DNA from: Planctomycetota bacterium
Lineage (GTDB): Bacteria > Planctomycetota > PLA2
Direction: 5' to 3'
Length of the DNA: 57,272 nt
Assembly: GCA_021776735.1 (NCBI GenBank)
Contig: JAJFFH010000068.1
Location: forward strand, 1 to 57,272
The notes beneath the pieces were generated by a model. That model was not told the DNA's origin and made no database searches. It saw nothing but the letters and a program-made list of their open reading frames with translations. Numbering within the stretch: the stretch's first letter is position 1; every line of letters begins with the position of its first letter. The position numbers and the translations under genes were made by a program. Positions 24,648 to 35,814 of the stretch are shown one piece after another.

Positions 24648-26800
24648 AGCGCCTCCTCGTATCGCTCGCCCTGCTCGCCACCGGTGCCGCCTGCGGCGGA
24701 GGCGGCGGCGGCAACGGCAACCCGGCCCCCGGGGATCCCTTCGGCCTCTTGCAGCGCGTTCTGCTCCGCAACGTCAACATCCCGACCGGGCTGGCGTCGC
24801 CGTCTCAGCTTCAGGCCGTCGTTGCCTTTCCGAACCTCCTCTTTTCACGGCCGCTGTTCCTGACGCATGCCGGGGACGGCACGAACCGCCTGTTCGTCGT
24901 CGAGCAGGACGGGCGCATCCGGGTGTTTGCCAACGACGCGAACGCGGGCGCGGCCGCCGTGTTTCTCGATATCGTCGGGCGCGTCTCGCGTGCGGGCAAC
25001 GAAGAGGGTCTCCTGGGCCTCGCGTTTCACCCCGACTACGAAAACAACGGGTTTTTCTACGTCTACTACTCGCTGGCGAATCCGCGGCGGTCGCGTCTCT
25101 CGCGTTTCACGGTCACCGCCAACCCGTCCGTCGCCGATCCGAACAGCGAAATGATCCTGCTCGAGTTCAGTGAGCCGTTCTCGAACCACAACGGCGGCTG
25201 CCTCGCGTTCGGTCCCGACGGCAAGCTCTACGTCGCTTCGGGCGACGGGGGCTCAGGCGGCGACCCGCAAAACAACGGCCAGAACCTGGGCACTCTGCTG
25301 GGCAAGATCCTGCGGCTCAACGACGACGGCACGATTCCGGCGGACAACCCGTTTGTCGGGCAGGCGGGCGCGCGCGGCGAGATCTGGGCGTTTGGCCTGC
25401 GCAACCCCTGGCGCTTTTCGTTTGACAGAAACAACGGCAACCTGTGGTGCGCCGACGTCGGCCAGGGAGCGATCGAGGAAGTCGATCTGATCACGCGCGG
25501 CGGCAACTACGGCTGGCGCGTGTTCGAGGGCAACAACAGCTTCAACAACCCGCAGGGGCTGCCCGCCGCCAACTTCATCGGACCGGTCGTGACCTACACC
25601 CACGCGCTCGGCCAAAGCATCACGGGCGGCTACGTCTATCGCGGCGCGCGCCTCACGACGCTGATCGGCGCGTACCTGTACGCCGACTTCGTGACCGGCC
25701 GCGTCTTTGCCACAGTGCATGACGGCAATCAGGTGATCTCGAACGAGGAGGTCGGCAACGTGCCCAACCCCGCGTCGTTCGGCGAGGACCAGGCGGGCGA
25801 GGTGTACGTCTGCTCGTTCGATGGCCGTATCTACCGCTTCGACGAGACCACACCGGGCGGCGGCGACTTTCCCCAGACCCTGTCGGCGACCGGCCTGTTC
25901 ACCAATCTGGCCAACCTGACGCCCACCGCCGGACTTCAAGAATACGACGTCAACGCACCACTCTGGTCGGACGGCGCCCAAAAGCGCCGCTGGATCGGCG
26001 TGCCGGGCCAGGCCCGCATCACCTTCACACCGACCGGCGCCTGGGTCTTCCCGCTCGGCACGGTCCTCGTGAAGCACTTCGAGATCGCCCTTGCCGCCGG
26101 CGGCGTGCGCCGCCTCGAAACCCGCGTCCTGATCAACACGGACACGGGCTGGCAAGGCTACACCTACAAGTGGAACGGGGCGCAGAGTGACGCCGACCTT
26201 CTGGCGGACAGCGAGACCGAAACGATCACGATCGCCGGCGCGCAGGGTCCGGAGCAGCTCGACTGGTTCTTCCCGAGCCGCGTGGATTGCATGACCTGCC
26301 ACACCGCCGCCGCCGGGCGCATCCTCGGCACGCGCACGCGCCAGCTCAACCGCGACTTCGACTATCCGAACGCGACCGACAACCAGCTCCGGAGCCTCAA
26401 CAACATCGGACTGTTCGCGACCGACATCGGCGACCACACACAATACGAGGCGATGCCGAACCCACTCGACCAGGGCGCCCCCATCGCCCAGCGCGCGCGC
26501 GCGTACCTGCACGCGAACTGTGCGCTCTGCCATCTGCCCGCAGGCCCCACGTCGGTCAACATCGATTTTCGCTTCGGCATCCCCATCGCGCAGACCAACC
26601 TGGTCGGCGTTGCCCCGACCACGGGCCTCGGCGTGCCGAACACCTTCCGCATCACCGCGCTCGACCGAACGACGAGCCAGGTGTTCGACCTGATCGGCGC
26701 GCTGGACAACCGCCGCATGCCCCCGCTGGCCAGCCACCGCATCGACGCGGAAGGCCGCGAGGTCATCGGCACCTGGATCGACGCTGGCGCGGGCGATTGA
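24644..26800 (+). CDS. Lipoprotein glucose/sorbosone-type (PQQ) dehydrogenase fused to a two-CXXCH domain
   Basis: 718 aa. Signal and lipobox MKRLLVSLALLATGAACGG are followed by a Gly/Asn linker. Residues about 60-410 form the six-bladed soluble glucose dehydrogenase-like propeller: LFLTHAGDGTNRLFVVEQDGRIRVF, LLGLAFHPDYENNGFFYVYYS, HNGGCLAFGPDGKLYVASGDGG, EIWAFGLRNPWRFSFD and LWCADVGQGAIEEVD. The C-terminal part carries two c-type heme motifs, CMTCH near residue 549 and CALCH near 626, in an SO2930-like setting. It is probably a periplasmic oxidase of sugars or aldehydes that passes electrons to hemes. AAAGG lies upstream of the ATG. Confidence 0.88.
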   Translation: MKRLLVSLALLATGAACGGGGGGNGNPAPGDPFGLLQRVLLRNVNIPTGLASPSQLQAVVAFPNLLFSRPLFLTHAGDGTNRLFVVEQDGRIRVFANDANAGAAAVFLDIVGRVSRAGNEEGLLGLAFHPDYENNGFFYVYYSLANPRRSRLSRFTVTANPSVADPNSEMILLEFSEPFSNHNGGCLAFGPDGKLYVASGDGGSGGDPQNNGQNLGTLLGKILRLNDDGTIPADNPFVGQAGARGEIWAFGLRNPWRFSFDRNNGNLWCADVGQGAIEEVDLITRGGNYGWRVFEGNNSFNNPQGLPAANFIGPVVTYTHALGQSITGGYVYRGARLTTLIGAYLYADFVTGRVFATVHDGNQVISNEEVGNVPNPASFGEDQAGEVYVCSFDGRIYRFDETTPGGGDFPQTLSATGLFTNLANLTPTAGLQEYDVNAPLWSDGAQKRRWIGVPGQARITFTPTGAWVFPLGTVLVKHFEIALAAGGVRRLETRVLINTDTGWQGYTYKWNGAQSDADLLADSETETITIAGAQGPEQLDWFFPSRVDCMTCHTAAAGRILGTRTRQLNRDFDYPNATDNQLRSLNNIGLFATDIGDHTQYEAMPNPLDQGAPIAQRARAYLHANCALCHLPAGPTSVNIDFRFGIPIAQTNLVGVAPTTGLGVPNTFRITALDRTTSQVFDLIGALDNRRMPPLASHRIDAEGREVIGTWIDAGAGD

Positions 26801-26819
26801 TCACGGTTACGTTGTGGCG

Positions 26820-27578
26820 ATGGAAGGCCTGCCGGCCCGCGCGATCGCCGACGCAAAAGCGAACTACTTCGTCGCACGCGCGGAGTCGATCGGACGCCCC
26901 ACGCGCCGTTGGGGCCGCGTCGCTGCCATCAGGTGGGAGGAGCTTACGGTCGTCTACGGGCTCGACGCAGAGCACCTCGACGTCGTGGACGAGGTGATCG
27001 ACTGGGCCGGCGATGTCGAGCCGCACTTCGACGTCTGGCCTGAATGGGCGGGGCCCACTGTCTACGCCGCGCTCGCTGACCGGAGCTTTCGGGTCGTGGC
27101 CACGCAGTCGTTTCTCGGAAAAACAGCCGACGGCGGCCACATACCCGGCGGGGTACGCTGGATCAAGGCCGACGAGCTCGGCGCCTGGACCGAACTGTAC
27201 CCGCGGGCCTACGCGTTTTCTTTCGAGGACGAAGAGGACGCGGCGAAGTACCGGCAGGATCTCGCGCGCCAGTACACCGGGCCCGACTGGCATCTCTGCG
27301 TGGCCGAACAGGACGGACTCCAGATCGCGATCGGGGCGTTGCGCCGTTGCGGTGACATCGGCTACCTGGCGAACGCGGCGACGCTGCCCGACGCGCGCGG
27401 TCGCGGCGCCCAGACCGCACTGATCGCGTTGCGCGCGCAACGCGCGGCCGAACTCGACTGCCGCTGGCTGGCGAGCGACACCCGCTGCGCCACGGGAAGC
27501 GAACGCAACCTGCGCCGCGCCGGCTTCGAGTTGGCCGCCCACGTCCAACGCTGGCGCCGCCGGCCGTTCGACTCATAG
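26820..27578 (+). CDS. GNAT-family N-acetyltransferase
   Basis: 252 aa. The C-terminal GNAT fold shows CVAEQDGLQIAIGALRRCGDIGYLANAATLPDARGRGAQTALIALR; the RGRGAQ segment is the acetyl-CoA pyrophosphate loop (R/Q-x-x-G-x-G/A), and NLRRAGFE is the usual last strand/helix. The N-terminal half resembles the second, degenerate GNAT half of tandem acetyltransferases. GTG 26814 is an alternative start two codons earlier. The gene starts 19 bases after the dehydrogenase stop, so co-transcription is possible. Substrate is unknown. Confidence 0.8.
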   Translation: MEGLPARAIADAKANYFVARAESIGRPTRRWGRVAAIRWEELTVVYGLDAEHLDVVDEVIDWAGDVEPHFDVWPEWAGPTVYAALADRSFRVVATQSFLGKTADGGHIPGGVRWIKADELGAWTELYPRAYAFSFEDEEDAAKYRQDLARQYTGPDWHLCVAEQDGLQIAIGALRRCGDIGYLANAATLPDARGRGAQTALIALRAQRAAELDCRWLASDTRCATGSERNLRRAGFELAAHVQRWRRRPFDS

Positions 27579-27772
27579 CCCCCATGTTGATCGGACGGAC
27601 ATCCGGCGTGGGAGCGAGCCCCAACACGACACGCGCCGAGCGCAAATGCGCCGATATCAAGATTCGAGATAGACTGCACGGGATGGCAACACGATCGTCC
27701 AAGCGACGCCGTGCGATGCAGTTGCCGGAGCTGTCCAGCGATCTCGGGCATCCTTCACATGAGGAGTAACGA

Positions 27773-27985
27773 ATGGGCCGGGAATTCACCGCAGTGATCA
27801 AGGAAGACGCCGGCTGGTGGATCGGCTGGATCGAGGAAGTTCCCGGCATCAATTGCCAAGAACGGACTCGTGACGAACTCATTGAGACCCTGAAGGTCAC
27901 GCTCGGGGAGGCAATCGACTTCAACCGGGCCGAGGCAAGAGGCGCGGCAGGTAGTGGCTTTGAGGAACTCGAAATCGCTGTATGA
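27773..27985 (+). CDS. hicB: HicB-family antitoxin
   Basis: 70-aa protein with the partial RNase-H-like HicB fold: EFTAVIKEDAGWWIGWIEEVPGINCQERTRDELIETLKVTLGEAI. The antitoxin binds and blocks the HicA mRNA interferase. AGGAG lies 9 nt before the ATG. Its stop overlaps the hicA start (ATGA). There is no clear DNA-binding tail, so autoregulation would need another factor or the complex. A short frame just upstream (MATRSSKRRRAM..., stop TAA at 27769 inside the ribosome-binding site) could be a leader ORF. Base composition here is less GC-rich than in the flanks. Confidence 0.82.
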   Translation: MGREFTAVIKEDAGWWIGWIEEVPGINCQERTRDELIETLKVTLGEAIDFNRAEARGAAGSGFEELEIAV

Positions 27986-28125
27986 AGCGCCGCGATCTCG
28001 TAAGACATCTGACAGCATGTGGCTGTTCGCTCCTTCGCGAGGGCGCAAGGCACTCATGGTGGCACAACCCGCCACTGCGCAAGCGCAGCGCGGTACCGCG
28101 CCACACCGAGATCAACAACCCGTAG
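27982..28125 (+). CDS. hicA: HicA-like mRNA interferase, C-terminally shortened
   Basis: 47-aa product starting MKRRDLVRHLTACGCSLLREGARHSWWHNP. The HicA dsRBD-like fold with the catalytic His in GARHSWW is evident, then RSAVPRHTEINNP and stop. HicA proteins usually run about 10-15 residues further, with a helix of the LARKICRQLGI type after PRHxEI. Here that helix is missing and the frame enters a C-rich run, so the toxin may be truncated or inactive. The ATG overlaps the hicB stop. The order hicB-hicA is the less common one. Confidence 0.75.
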   Translation: MKRRDLVRHLTACGCSLLREGARHSWWHNPPLRKRSAVPRHTEINNP

Positions 28126-28193
28126 GACGGTCGAACCCGGCCCCCGCCCCCCCCAAAACACACCGCGCTGAAACCGCCGAAACGCTATGATGG

Positions 28194-30374
28194 GTGGCGT
28201 TGGGCTCGCGAGGATTCACTTTTCTGTTTGTTTTGGCGGCACTTTGTCCGGCCCAGGACGGCGATCCGCGCGCGAAGCCCGATCCGCGCGCGACATTCGA
28301 GAAGGGGCTCAAGACCGTTCGCAAGCAGTTCGAGCGCCGCAAGTGGAAGAGCGCGCGCCGAAACCTGGAACGACTGCTCAAGAGGAACGCGGGCCAGCCC
28401 TTTGTGCTTGCCCGCCGGGTCGATATCGCGGATCTGATGAAGCAGTGTCTCTTCCGCGAGGAACATGGCGTTCCGAAGCCGACGGACATGGTTCGGGGCC
28501 GCTTGCTCAACTACAACCTGGCCACGGGCAAGATCAAGATCCGCTACGAGATCCCGGTGCCACGCGCGGACTTCATGAACCGGTCGGGCGTACTGCTGCA
28601 CCGCGCACGCTTCAAGGGACCGCACAAGATCCGGTTCGCGTCGCCGTTCGGCGCGATCCTGCTCTGCATCGACAACGAGGAACTGTACTTTGTGCAGGTC
28701 GGGCCGACCAAGGTGCTCGTCGGCACATTGACGGGATCCCGGCGCAAGATAATCGAACGCGGCGTGTTGCCGATACCCAGGGTCTCCGACCGCGACCCCC
28801 ATCGCGTGAAAAAGATCAACAGGGCATTGAAGAAACTCGGCAACCTGGAAGTCCGCGTTACGCGCCGGTCAATCGATGTCTACGTCGGTGCCAAGCGCGT
28901 GATGTCGGCCAAGAAACCCGCGGACCGCTGGGGCCACTGGGCGGTGGGCACGGGCATGACCAGCGGCACGCTCACGGTCGAAGGCGTCGCCGAGCCGTCC
29001 TGGATGCAGGGCATGGTGGACCGTGAGGACCAAAAACGGCTGAAGGGGTTCGAAGCGAACTATCGCGCATCCAAGCATTTGCCCGCGTGGCTGTTTCGGC
29101 GTGCGCCCGAACCCGCCGATCGTGGCGCGGGCGCGAGCGACACGCCGGACGAACGCACATGGCCGGTTCGACTCACGGGAAGCGTGGCCATCCGCGTTCG
29201 CATAATCGACGAGACCATCGCCAAGGGCACGCCCGAATCGGCGCTGGCGGCCATCGACCAGGCGGGGAAGGACTTTCCGCCGGTGTTGCGGGCACACGTA
29301 CGGGCCAAGGCGCTGGAGGAGCTCGGCCGGTTCGGGGAGTCGCTCAAGGAGTGCGAATCGGTCTGCGAAAGAGACGCCGAGTTCGTACCCGCACGGCTCC
29401 AGCGTGCACGACTGCTGCGCCGGCTCGAACGCATGGACGACGCGGTCACGGTCTACAAGGAGCTTATGCACCGCTATCCCGGAGGAGCTCGACTGCACGC
29501 CCTGGCCGCACTGTTTTTCGTCGAATGCGGCAGGCCCGACGACGCGCGACGTGCCTTGGTCGGTGCGCTCGAGCGCGGCCTGAAGTCGCGCGAACTGCGC
29601 AAGGTCAACGCGCTCGTCACGAAAGCGCTCAACGGCCCGTCCTTCGGGCAGCGCGTCGAACACAAGTCCCGTCACTACCGCGTCGTCACCGACATCGACA
29701 TCACGACGGCCAAGCGTGCCACGCGGCTGCTCGAACGCGCGTACGAGCTCTATACCGACACGCTCGACAAGGTCGACGACGCGGACCGCCGACGCTTCAC
29801 TGTCTACCTGTTTCGCGGTCGCGACGGTTACCTCAAGTACGGCCGTGATGTCTTCGGCTACGCCTCGCCGCGCAGCGCCGGCATGTACAGCCTGACCCTG
29901 AAACAACTCCTGATCTGGAACCTCCCCGAGCGCGACGAGATGCTGCGCACGATCCGCCACGAGGGTTTTCACCAGTATGTCGACCGCCTCATCCAGGGCC
30001 CGCCGCTCTGGTTCAACGAAGGCATCGCGGAGTACTACGAGGCCGCCGACCTCGTCCGCGGCAAACTCAAGACCGGCCGCATCGTCAAGGCACACATCAA
30101 GACTCTCCGCAAGGTCGATCTGGCCCCACTGCCCAAGCTGCTCGGCATGCAACCCCGGGAGTTCATGAGCAACCCGACACGCCACTACGCGCAGTCGTGG
30201 GCCTTCATCCATTTCCTGCGCCACACGACCAAGGAGCGCGCCGAGCTGTTCCGCCGCTTCTGGAACGCCTTCCGAAAATTCCCGTCGCACAAGAAAGCGA
30301 TGCTGTGGGCGCTCCGGGGCCAGTCGCTGACAGACCTGGAACGCGACTTCAAGCGATGGCTTGGAGCGCAGTAG
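28194..30374 (+). CDS. Secreted TPR-containing gluzincin-type metallopeptidase (DUF1570-like)
   Basis: 726 aa with a hydrophobic N-terminus (GFTFLFVLAALCPAQ). The first half contains a beta-sandwich-like part (residues about 100-260), then TPR helices (AHVRAKALEELGRFGESLKECESVCE, ARLQRARLLRRLERMDDAVTVYKELM). The C-terminal peptidase part has a zinc motif HEGFH at residues about 589-593 in TIRHEGFHQYVDRLI, with a possible third ligand in PLWFNEGIAEYYEAA. This layout is like the peptidase MA/DUF1570 proteins common in Planctomycetota. The start is GTG 28194 or, more likely, TTG 28200, since TATGAT lies 8 nt before the latter and there is no ribosome-binding site. Confidence 0.8.
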   Translation: MALGSRGFTFLFVLAALCPAQDGDPRAKPDPRATFEKGLKTVRKQFERRKWKSARRNLERLLKRNAGQPFVLARRVDIADLMKQCLFREEHGVPKPTDMVRGRLLNYNLATGKIKIRYEIPVPRADFMNRSGVLLHRARFKGPHKIRFASPFGAILLCIDNEELYFVQVGPTKVLVGTLTGSRRKIIERGVLPIPRVSDRDPHRVKKINRALKKLGNLEVRVTRRSIDVYVGAKRVMSAKKPADRWGHWAVGTGMTSGTLTVEGVAEPSWMQGMVDREDQKRLKGFEANYRASKHLPAWLFRRAPEPADRGAGASDTPDERTWPVRLTGSVAIRVRIIDETIAKGTPESALAAIDQAGKDFPPVLRAHVRAKALEELGRFGESLKECESVCERDAEFVPARLQRARLLRRLERMDDAVTVYKELMHRYPGGARLHALAALFFVECGRPDDARRALVGALERGLKSRELRKVNALVTKALNGPSFGQRVEHKSRHYRVVTDIDITTAKRATRLLERAYELYTDTLDKVDDADRRRFTVYLFRGRDGYLKYGRDVFGYASPRSAGMYSLTLKQLLIWNLPERDEMLRTIRHEGFHQYVDRLIQGPPLWFNEGIAEYYEAADLVRGKLKTGRIVKAHIKTLRKVDLAPLPKLLGMQPREFMSNPTRHYAQSWAFIHFLRHTTKERAELFRRFWNAFRKFPSHKKAMLWALRGQSLTDLERDFKRWLGAQ

Positions 30375-30380
30375 CGCGAC

Positions 30381-30398
30381 AGCAAACGGACGGCGATA
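30381..30398 (+). repeat. AGCNNACGGACGGCGATA copy just after a stop codon
   Basis: AGCAAACGGACGGCGATA begins 7 bases after the metallopeptidase stop. The following gap to 30595 holds a small GCGAAAGTCGCGAAGCGAC hairpin-like stretch and no gene. Confidence 0.88.
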
Positions 30399-30595
30399 CC
30401 TCGCATGAAGGGTCTCGCCGACCGGAGGCAGCTCGGCCCCCCCCACGCGATGTCGCACGGACCGCAACTCCATAACCTCCGCCAACGAACTTCACCGCTG
30501 CGACCGCTCTGCGATAGACTGCGAGGTTCCCCGCGAAAGTCGCGAAGCGACAGGGACCATGCGTCCTGCGACGAAGGCTCCACTGATGGACGCGA

Positions 30596-30823
30596 CTATA
30601 GCCGGTACTGATCGTTCGGATTCTCAAGGTGTCGCTCAAGCACGTCCCGGAGATTCCGAAGCCACTCCGCCTCTTTCGGCTTGAGCTTCGAGGTTGCCTT
30701 GATCGTGTCCAGTTCGCGAATACCGTCTCGGGCTGCACGATCGCGTTCCTCCCGGTTTCGTGCCCCCGTGTAACTGTCATCGATCTTGGCGATCCGACGA
30801 CGCGGTCCTGAGAACAAACCCAT
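30596..30823 (-). CDS. Small hypothetical basic/helical protein
   Basis: 75 aa, MGLFSGPRRRIAKIDDSYTG..., with charged helical character (EERDRAARDGIRELD, KEAEWLRNLRDVLERHL). No known domain is recognised. AGGAG lies about 9 nt before the ATG. It follows the Sel1 lipoprotein gene by 38 bases on the same strand. Both are visibly less GC-rich than the neighbours, which suggests joint acquisition. Confidence 0.6.
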   Translation of the reverse strand: MGLFSGPRRRIAKIDDSYTGARNREERDRAARDGIRELDTIKATSKLKPKEAEWLRNLRDVLERHLENPNDQYRL

Positions 30824-30861
30824 GATTGACTCTCCTGTTCCTTGGTTCTTGTTCGAGAAAC

Positions 30862-31620
30862 CTACCGACGCTCGTTGATGACCTTCAGCAACGCATCAGC
30901 TCTCGAATGGCCATTTTTCGCCGCCTTGACCGCCCATGCCCTGGCCGTCTCAAGCTCGCCCAGTTCGTAGCACGCGGCGGCGGTCCCGAGCATGGCATCG
31001 ACATCGCCTTCCCGCGCCGCGCGCTCGTACCACCGCTTTGCCTTAGTTGGGTTGCGCAGCTTCGTAGCGTACATGTGGCCGAGATTTGTCTTTGCGCGCG
31101 TGCTGCCTGCCTCAGCAGCTTTCATGTACCAGCTTCGGCTTATCTTCAAGCTCCTCTTTTCGTAGCACACTCCCAAGCTAAACATGGCGCGGGTATGCCC
31201 GCGGCTGGCAGCGCTCTCAAAATACGGGATCGCCTTCGCCGAGTCCGGAGCAATGCGCCCAAGCTCAAACGTCGCGCCAACGTGTCCGCGCTTTGCGGCG
31301 GCGATCATGGAGCGCAGATACGTGACCTTGTCTTTGTCCGCCAACGCCCGCATTCCACGAGCGTACTGTGCTTTGACTCCCTCCGGCAGTGCACCGTCGA
31401 TAGCCGCGTCTCTTGCCTCCATCGAGGCCGTGTCCGCGCCAAACTCGGCCGTATCGGAGTGGCGCCGTGTCTCCTCATCAGAGCATCCGGTCGCGGCCAC
31501 AACGCCGCAGACCAAGAACGCAAGAATGCCGACCCTCTTCCGGTATCGACTTGCCGACGCTGCTGCTCGCAGCGCACATGATCCGAGTTCGCGGTGATAT
31601 TCGCTTTCGTGTTTTCGCAA
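30862..31620 (-). CDS. Sel1-repeat lipoprotein
   Basis: 252 aa. After about 28 residues comes a hydrophobic segment ending in a lipobox-like Cys (ILAFLVCGVVAATGCSDE), so it is probably anchored in an envelope membrane. Four to five Sel1-like repeats follow: AKRGHVGATFELGRIAPD, KAIPYFESAASRGHTRAMFSLGVCYEK, SWYMKAAEAGSTRAKTNLGHMYA, KRWYERAAREGDVDAMLGTAAACYEL. The start is TTG, supported by GAGGAGG 6 nt upstream, which is one of the strongest ribosome-binding sites in the window. Sel1 proteins scaffold protein-protein contacts, and the partner is unknown. Lower GC and different codon use from neighbours suggest transfer. Confidence 0.78.
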   Translation of the reverse strand: MRKHESEYHRELGSCALRAAASASRYRKRVGILAFLVCGVVAATGCSDEETRRHSDTAEFGADTASMEARDAAIDGALPEGVKAQYARGMRALADKDKVTYLRSMIAAAKRGHVGATFELGRIAPDSAKAIPYFESAASRGHTRAMFSLGVCYEKRSLKISRSWYMKAAEAGSTRAKTNLGHMYATKLRNPTKAKRWYERAAREGDVDAMLGTAAACYELGELETARAWAVKAAKNGHSRADALLKVINERR

Positions 31621-31826
31621 GGGAACCTCCTCAGGCCAAGTGCTACTGCGACGAGGCGATGTCCATTCGGGTCGTCTTCCATCTCAGACTCATCGTGCTC
31701 TTTTTACGATGATCACAAGAAGGAGAAACTCAGGGCAAGCGGCCGGGTACGGTTGCCGAATGGGGTTTCCTTCGGGCGGCGATAGGCCAAGGACGGCTTG
31801 TTCCGGATCGAGTAGGATTCCCTCCC

Positions 31827-33854
<2,028 letters not shown>

Positions 33855-34332
33855 CCTTACTTAACGACCAGCACTCAAGACCAGTCGGGGTAGCCATGGT
33901 TCGGCAGGGCCGAAAAAGAATCAAAGGAAAGGGTTGCGAGCTTCGCCTGCCGTCGAGGCAAGGACTGCGATTCACCCGCAGGCTGGTCCGCCGCGCAACA
34001 GGAATACGCCCGGCAACGACAGTTTCAACAACGGCTCTTGCCCCGCAAAGTGCTTGAATGCCCGATGGCGACAGCTTCCGGCCGCAACGCGACCGGTTCG
34101 TGCACTGCATGTACCCAGATCGGTGTCCTGCGCCGAGCGGCACAGCCGCCCGGCCGAACAAGAACCCGCGGCCTCGAGCATGGTGGGAGTTTTCTCCGAA
34201 CCGTCCGAGGCCGCATCCTTGCTACCGCGATCCGTGCTCCAGCGCGCGGACCCCAACCGGTGCCCCACCGCTTCCTCAATGGGGAGTGGCGCGCACCATC
34301 GCCGTCCGTTTGTTGTCTCGGGTTCGGAACAA
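33855..34332. other. 478-bp gene-free spacer with one repeat-word copy
   Basis: No frame here has a start with ribosome-binding site or recognisable protein features. Base composition is mixed. The only structured signal I see is ACAAACGGACGGCGATG on the minus strand (34297-34314), just past the DUF1552 stop. It could be decayed gene remnants. Confidence 0.6.
34297..34314 (-). repeat. (A)ACNNACGGACGGCGATG copy after the DUF1552 gene
   Basis: The core ACGGACGGCGATG is intact on the minus strand. It starts about 19 bases after the stop of the minus-strand DUF1552 gene and has the same orientation as that gene. Confidence 0.85.
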
Positions 34333-35640
34333 TCAGAACAGACGGCCGGTGCTGTCGCCGAATGCGGGTTGGTGGGTGCCCATGCCGTCCATCAGGGACA
34401 GGTACAGGTTCGCCATCGGGGTTTCGCGTTGATAGCGGACGTGGCCCTGCGGGCGGTTCTTAGTGCCGCCGCCGGCGATCAGGACCGGCAATTCGTTGTG
34501 GTTGTGGCGGTTGCCGTCGCTGATGGCGCTGCCGTACACGATCGTGCTGTGGTCCAGCAGCGTGCCCTCGCCGTCGCGCGTTTTGGCGAGCTGCTTCAGG
34601 AAGTACGCGAGCTGTTCGGCATGGAAGCGGTTGATTTTGCGGATCGACGCGATCTTGTCGCGGTTCCCGCCGTGGTGCGACAGGTGATGGTGTCCGCCGC
34701 GCACACCGATCTTCGGATAGGTGCGGTTCGATCCTTCGTTGGCGAACATGAACGTCACGACGCGCGTGATGTCGGCGCGAAACGCGAGCACCATGAGGTC
34801 GGCCATGAGCCGGACATGCTCGGCGTAGTCGCGCGGAATGCCCGCCGGCATCTTGGCGCCCGGCACCGGCGGCGCGCCCTGTTCCGCCGCCTGCACGCGC
34901 GCCTCGATCTCGCGCAGCGCCGTGAAGTACTCGTCCAGCTTGCGCCGGTCCGCCCCACCGAGCCCCTTGCGCAACCGGCGCGCATCGTCGCGCACATAGT
35001 CGAGCAGGCTTCGGCGCGTGTGGAGGCGTTCCGCCCGCGCCTTTTTCGATTCGCCCTGCCGCGTCCCGAACATCCGCTCGAACACCAGCCGCGGATCGAT
35101 CTCCTTGAGCATCGGCGTGTGCGGCGTGCGCCACGAAATGTTGCTCGAGTACGCGCACGAATAGCCGGAGTCGCACTGCCCCGACTGGCGCGCGGGTTCG
35201 CAGCCCAGCTCCAACGACGGCAGCCGCGTACGCCGCCCGATCCGCTGCGCGACAACCTGATCGACCGACACGCCGACGCGGATGTTGCTCCCCGCCGTCT
35301 TGCGCGGCTGGGTGCCCGTCAAGAACGCCCCGGCCGAACGCGCATGGTCGCCGGGCCCGTCACCGTTGGACCGCGCCTTGTCGTGCGTCAGCCCGGACAA
35401 GACCGCGAGGTGTTCGCGCACGGGCGCCAACGGCTCGAGAATCCACGGCAGAGCAAACTCCGCCCCGGTTTTGGCCGGCGTCCAGTCCTGCATGTGAATG
35501 CCGTTGGGCACGAACAGAAACGCGAGCCGCCGCGGCGCCTGTTCGGCCGCAAGCGCCGCCGAAGGCATCATCGCCTCGAGCCAGGGAAGAGCGAGCGCTG
35601 CCCCGGTACCGCGCAGAAACATCCGCCGATCAATCGTCAC
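34333..35640 (-). CDS. DUF1552 Tat-exported protein
   Basis: 435 aa. The N-terminus IDRRMFLRGTGAALALPWLEAMMPSAALA is a twin-arginine-type signal. The rest is the DUF1552 family common in Planctomycetota and Verrucomicrobiota: LAFLFVPNGIHMQDWTP, GDHARSAGAFLTG, SVDQVVAQRIG, LMADLMVLAFRADITRVVTFMFANEGSNRTY, HHLSHHGGN, LLDHSTIVYGSAISDGNRHNHNELPVLIAGGG. Function is not established; it is regularly paired with DUF1592 cytochrome proteins, as here (next gene upstream on the strand). GTG 35640 is chosen: TATAGT lies 6 nt upstream, and a longer frame to 35838 would run through the repeat at 35658. Confidence 0.88.
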   Translation of the reverse strand: MTIDRRMFLRGTGAALALPWLEAMMPSAALAAEQAPRRLAFLFVPNGIHMQDWTPAKTGAEFALPWILEPLAPVREHLAVLSGLTHDKARSNGDGPGDHARSAGAFLTGTQPRKTAGSNIRVGVSVDQVVAQRIGRRTRLPSLELGCEPARQSGQCDSGYSCAYSSNISWRTPHTPMLKEIDPRLVFERMFGTRQGESKKARAERLHTRRSLLDYVRDDARRLRKGLGGADRRKLDEYFTALREIEARVQAAEQGAPPVPGAKMPAGIPRDYAEHVRLMADLMVLAFRADITRVVTFMFANEGSNRTYPKIGVRGGHHHLSHHGGNRDKIASIRKINRFHAEQLAYFLKQLAKTRDGEGTLLDHSTIVYGSAISDGNRHNHNELPVLIAGGGTKNRPQGHVRYQRETPMANLYLSLMDGMGTHQPAFGDSTGRLF

Positions 35641-35657
35641 GAGTGCACTATAGCGGT

Positions 35658-35706
35658 AGCGGACGGACGGCGATGCCCCTGCGAAAACCCGCTTCGCGGA
35701 TTTTCG
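35658..35706 (+). repeat. AGCNNACGGACGGCGATG copy followed by a hairpin
   Basis: AGCGGACGGACGGCGATG (35658-35675) is followed 5 bases later by a hairpin: GCGAAAACCCGC, loop TTC, GCGGATTTTCGA (10 of 12 pairs). It lies 18 bases upstream of the DUF1552 start. No gene is seen in 35707-35814. Confidence 0.85.
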
Positions 35707-35814
35707 ATAGTCCGGGCCGGCGCGGCGGTTTCGCCGCTTCCCTCCCCGCGCGGCCACCCAGGCCACAATACCTGCACGGCCCCTTCCGCGACCAAGCACC
35801 GCAGATGAGCCGCG

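Noticed and set aside
33855..34332. Possible small genes in the spacer after the kinase
   Set aside because: Several short frames exist, but none has a supported start, a -10 box at the right distance, or protein-like composition.
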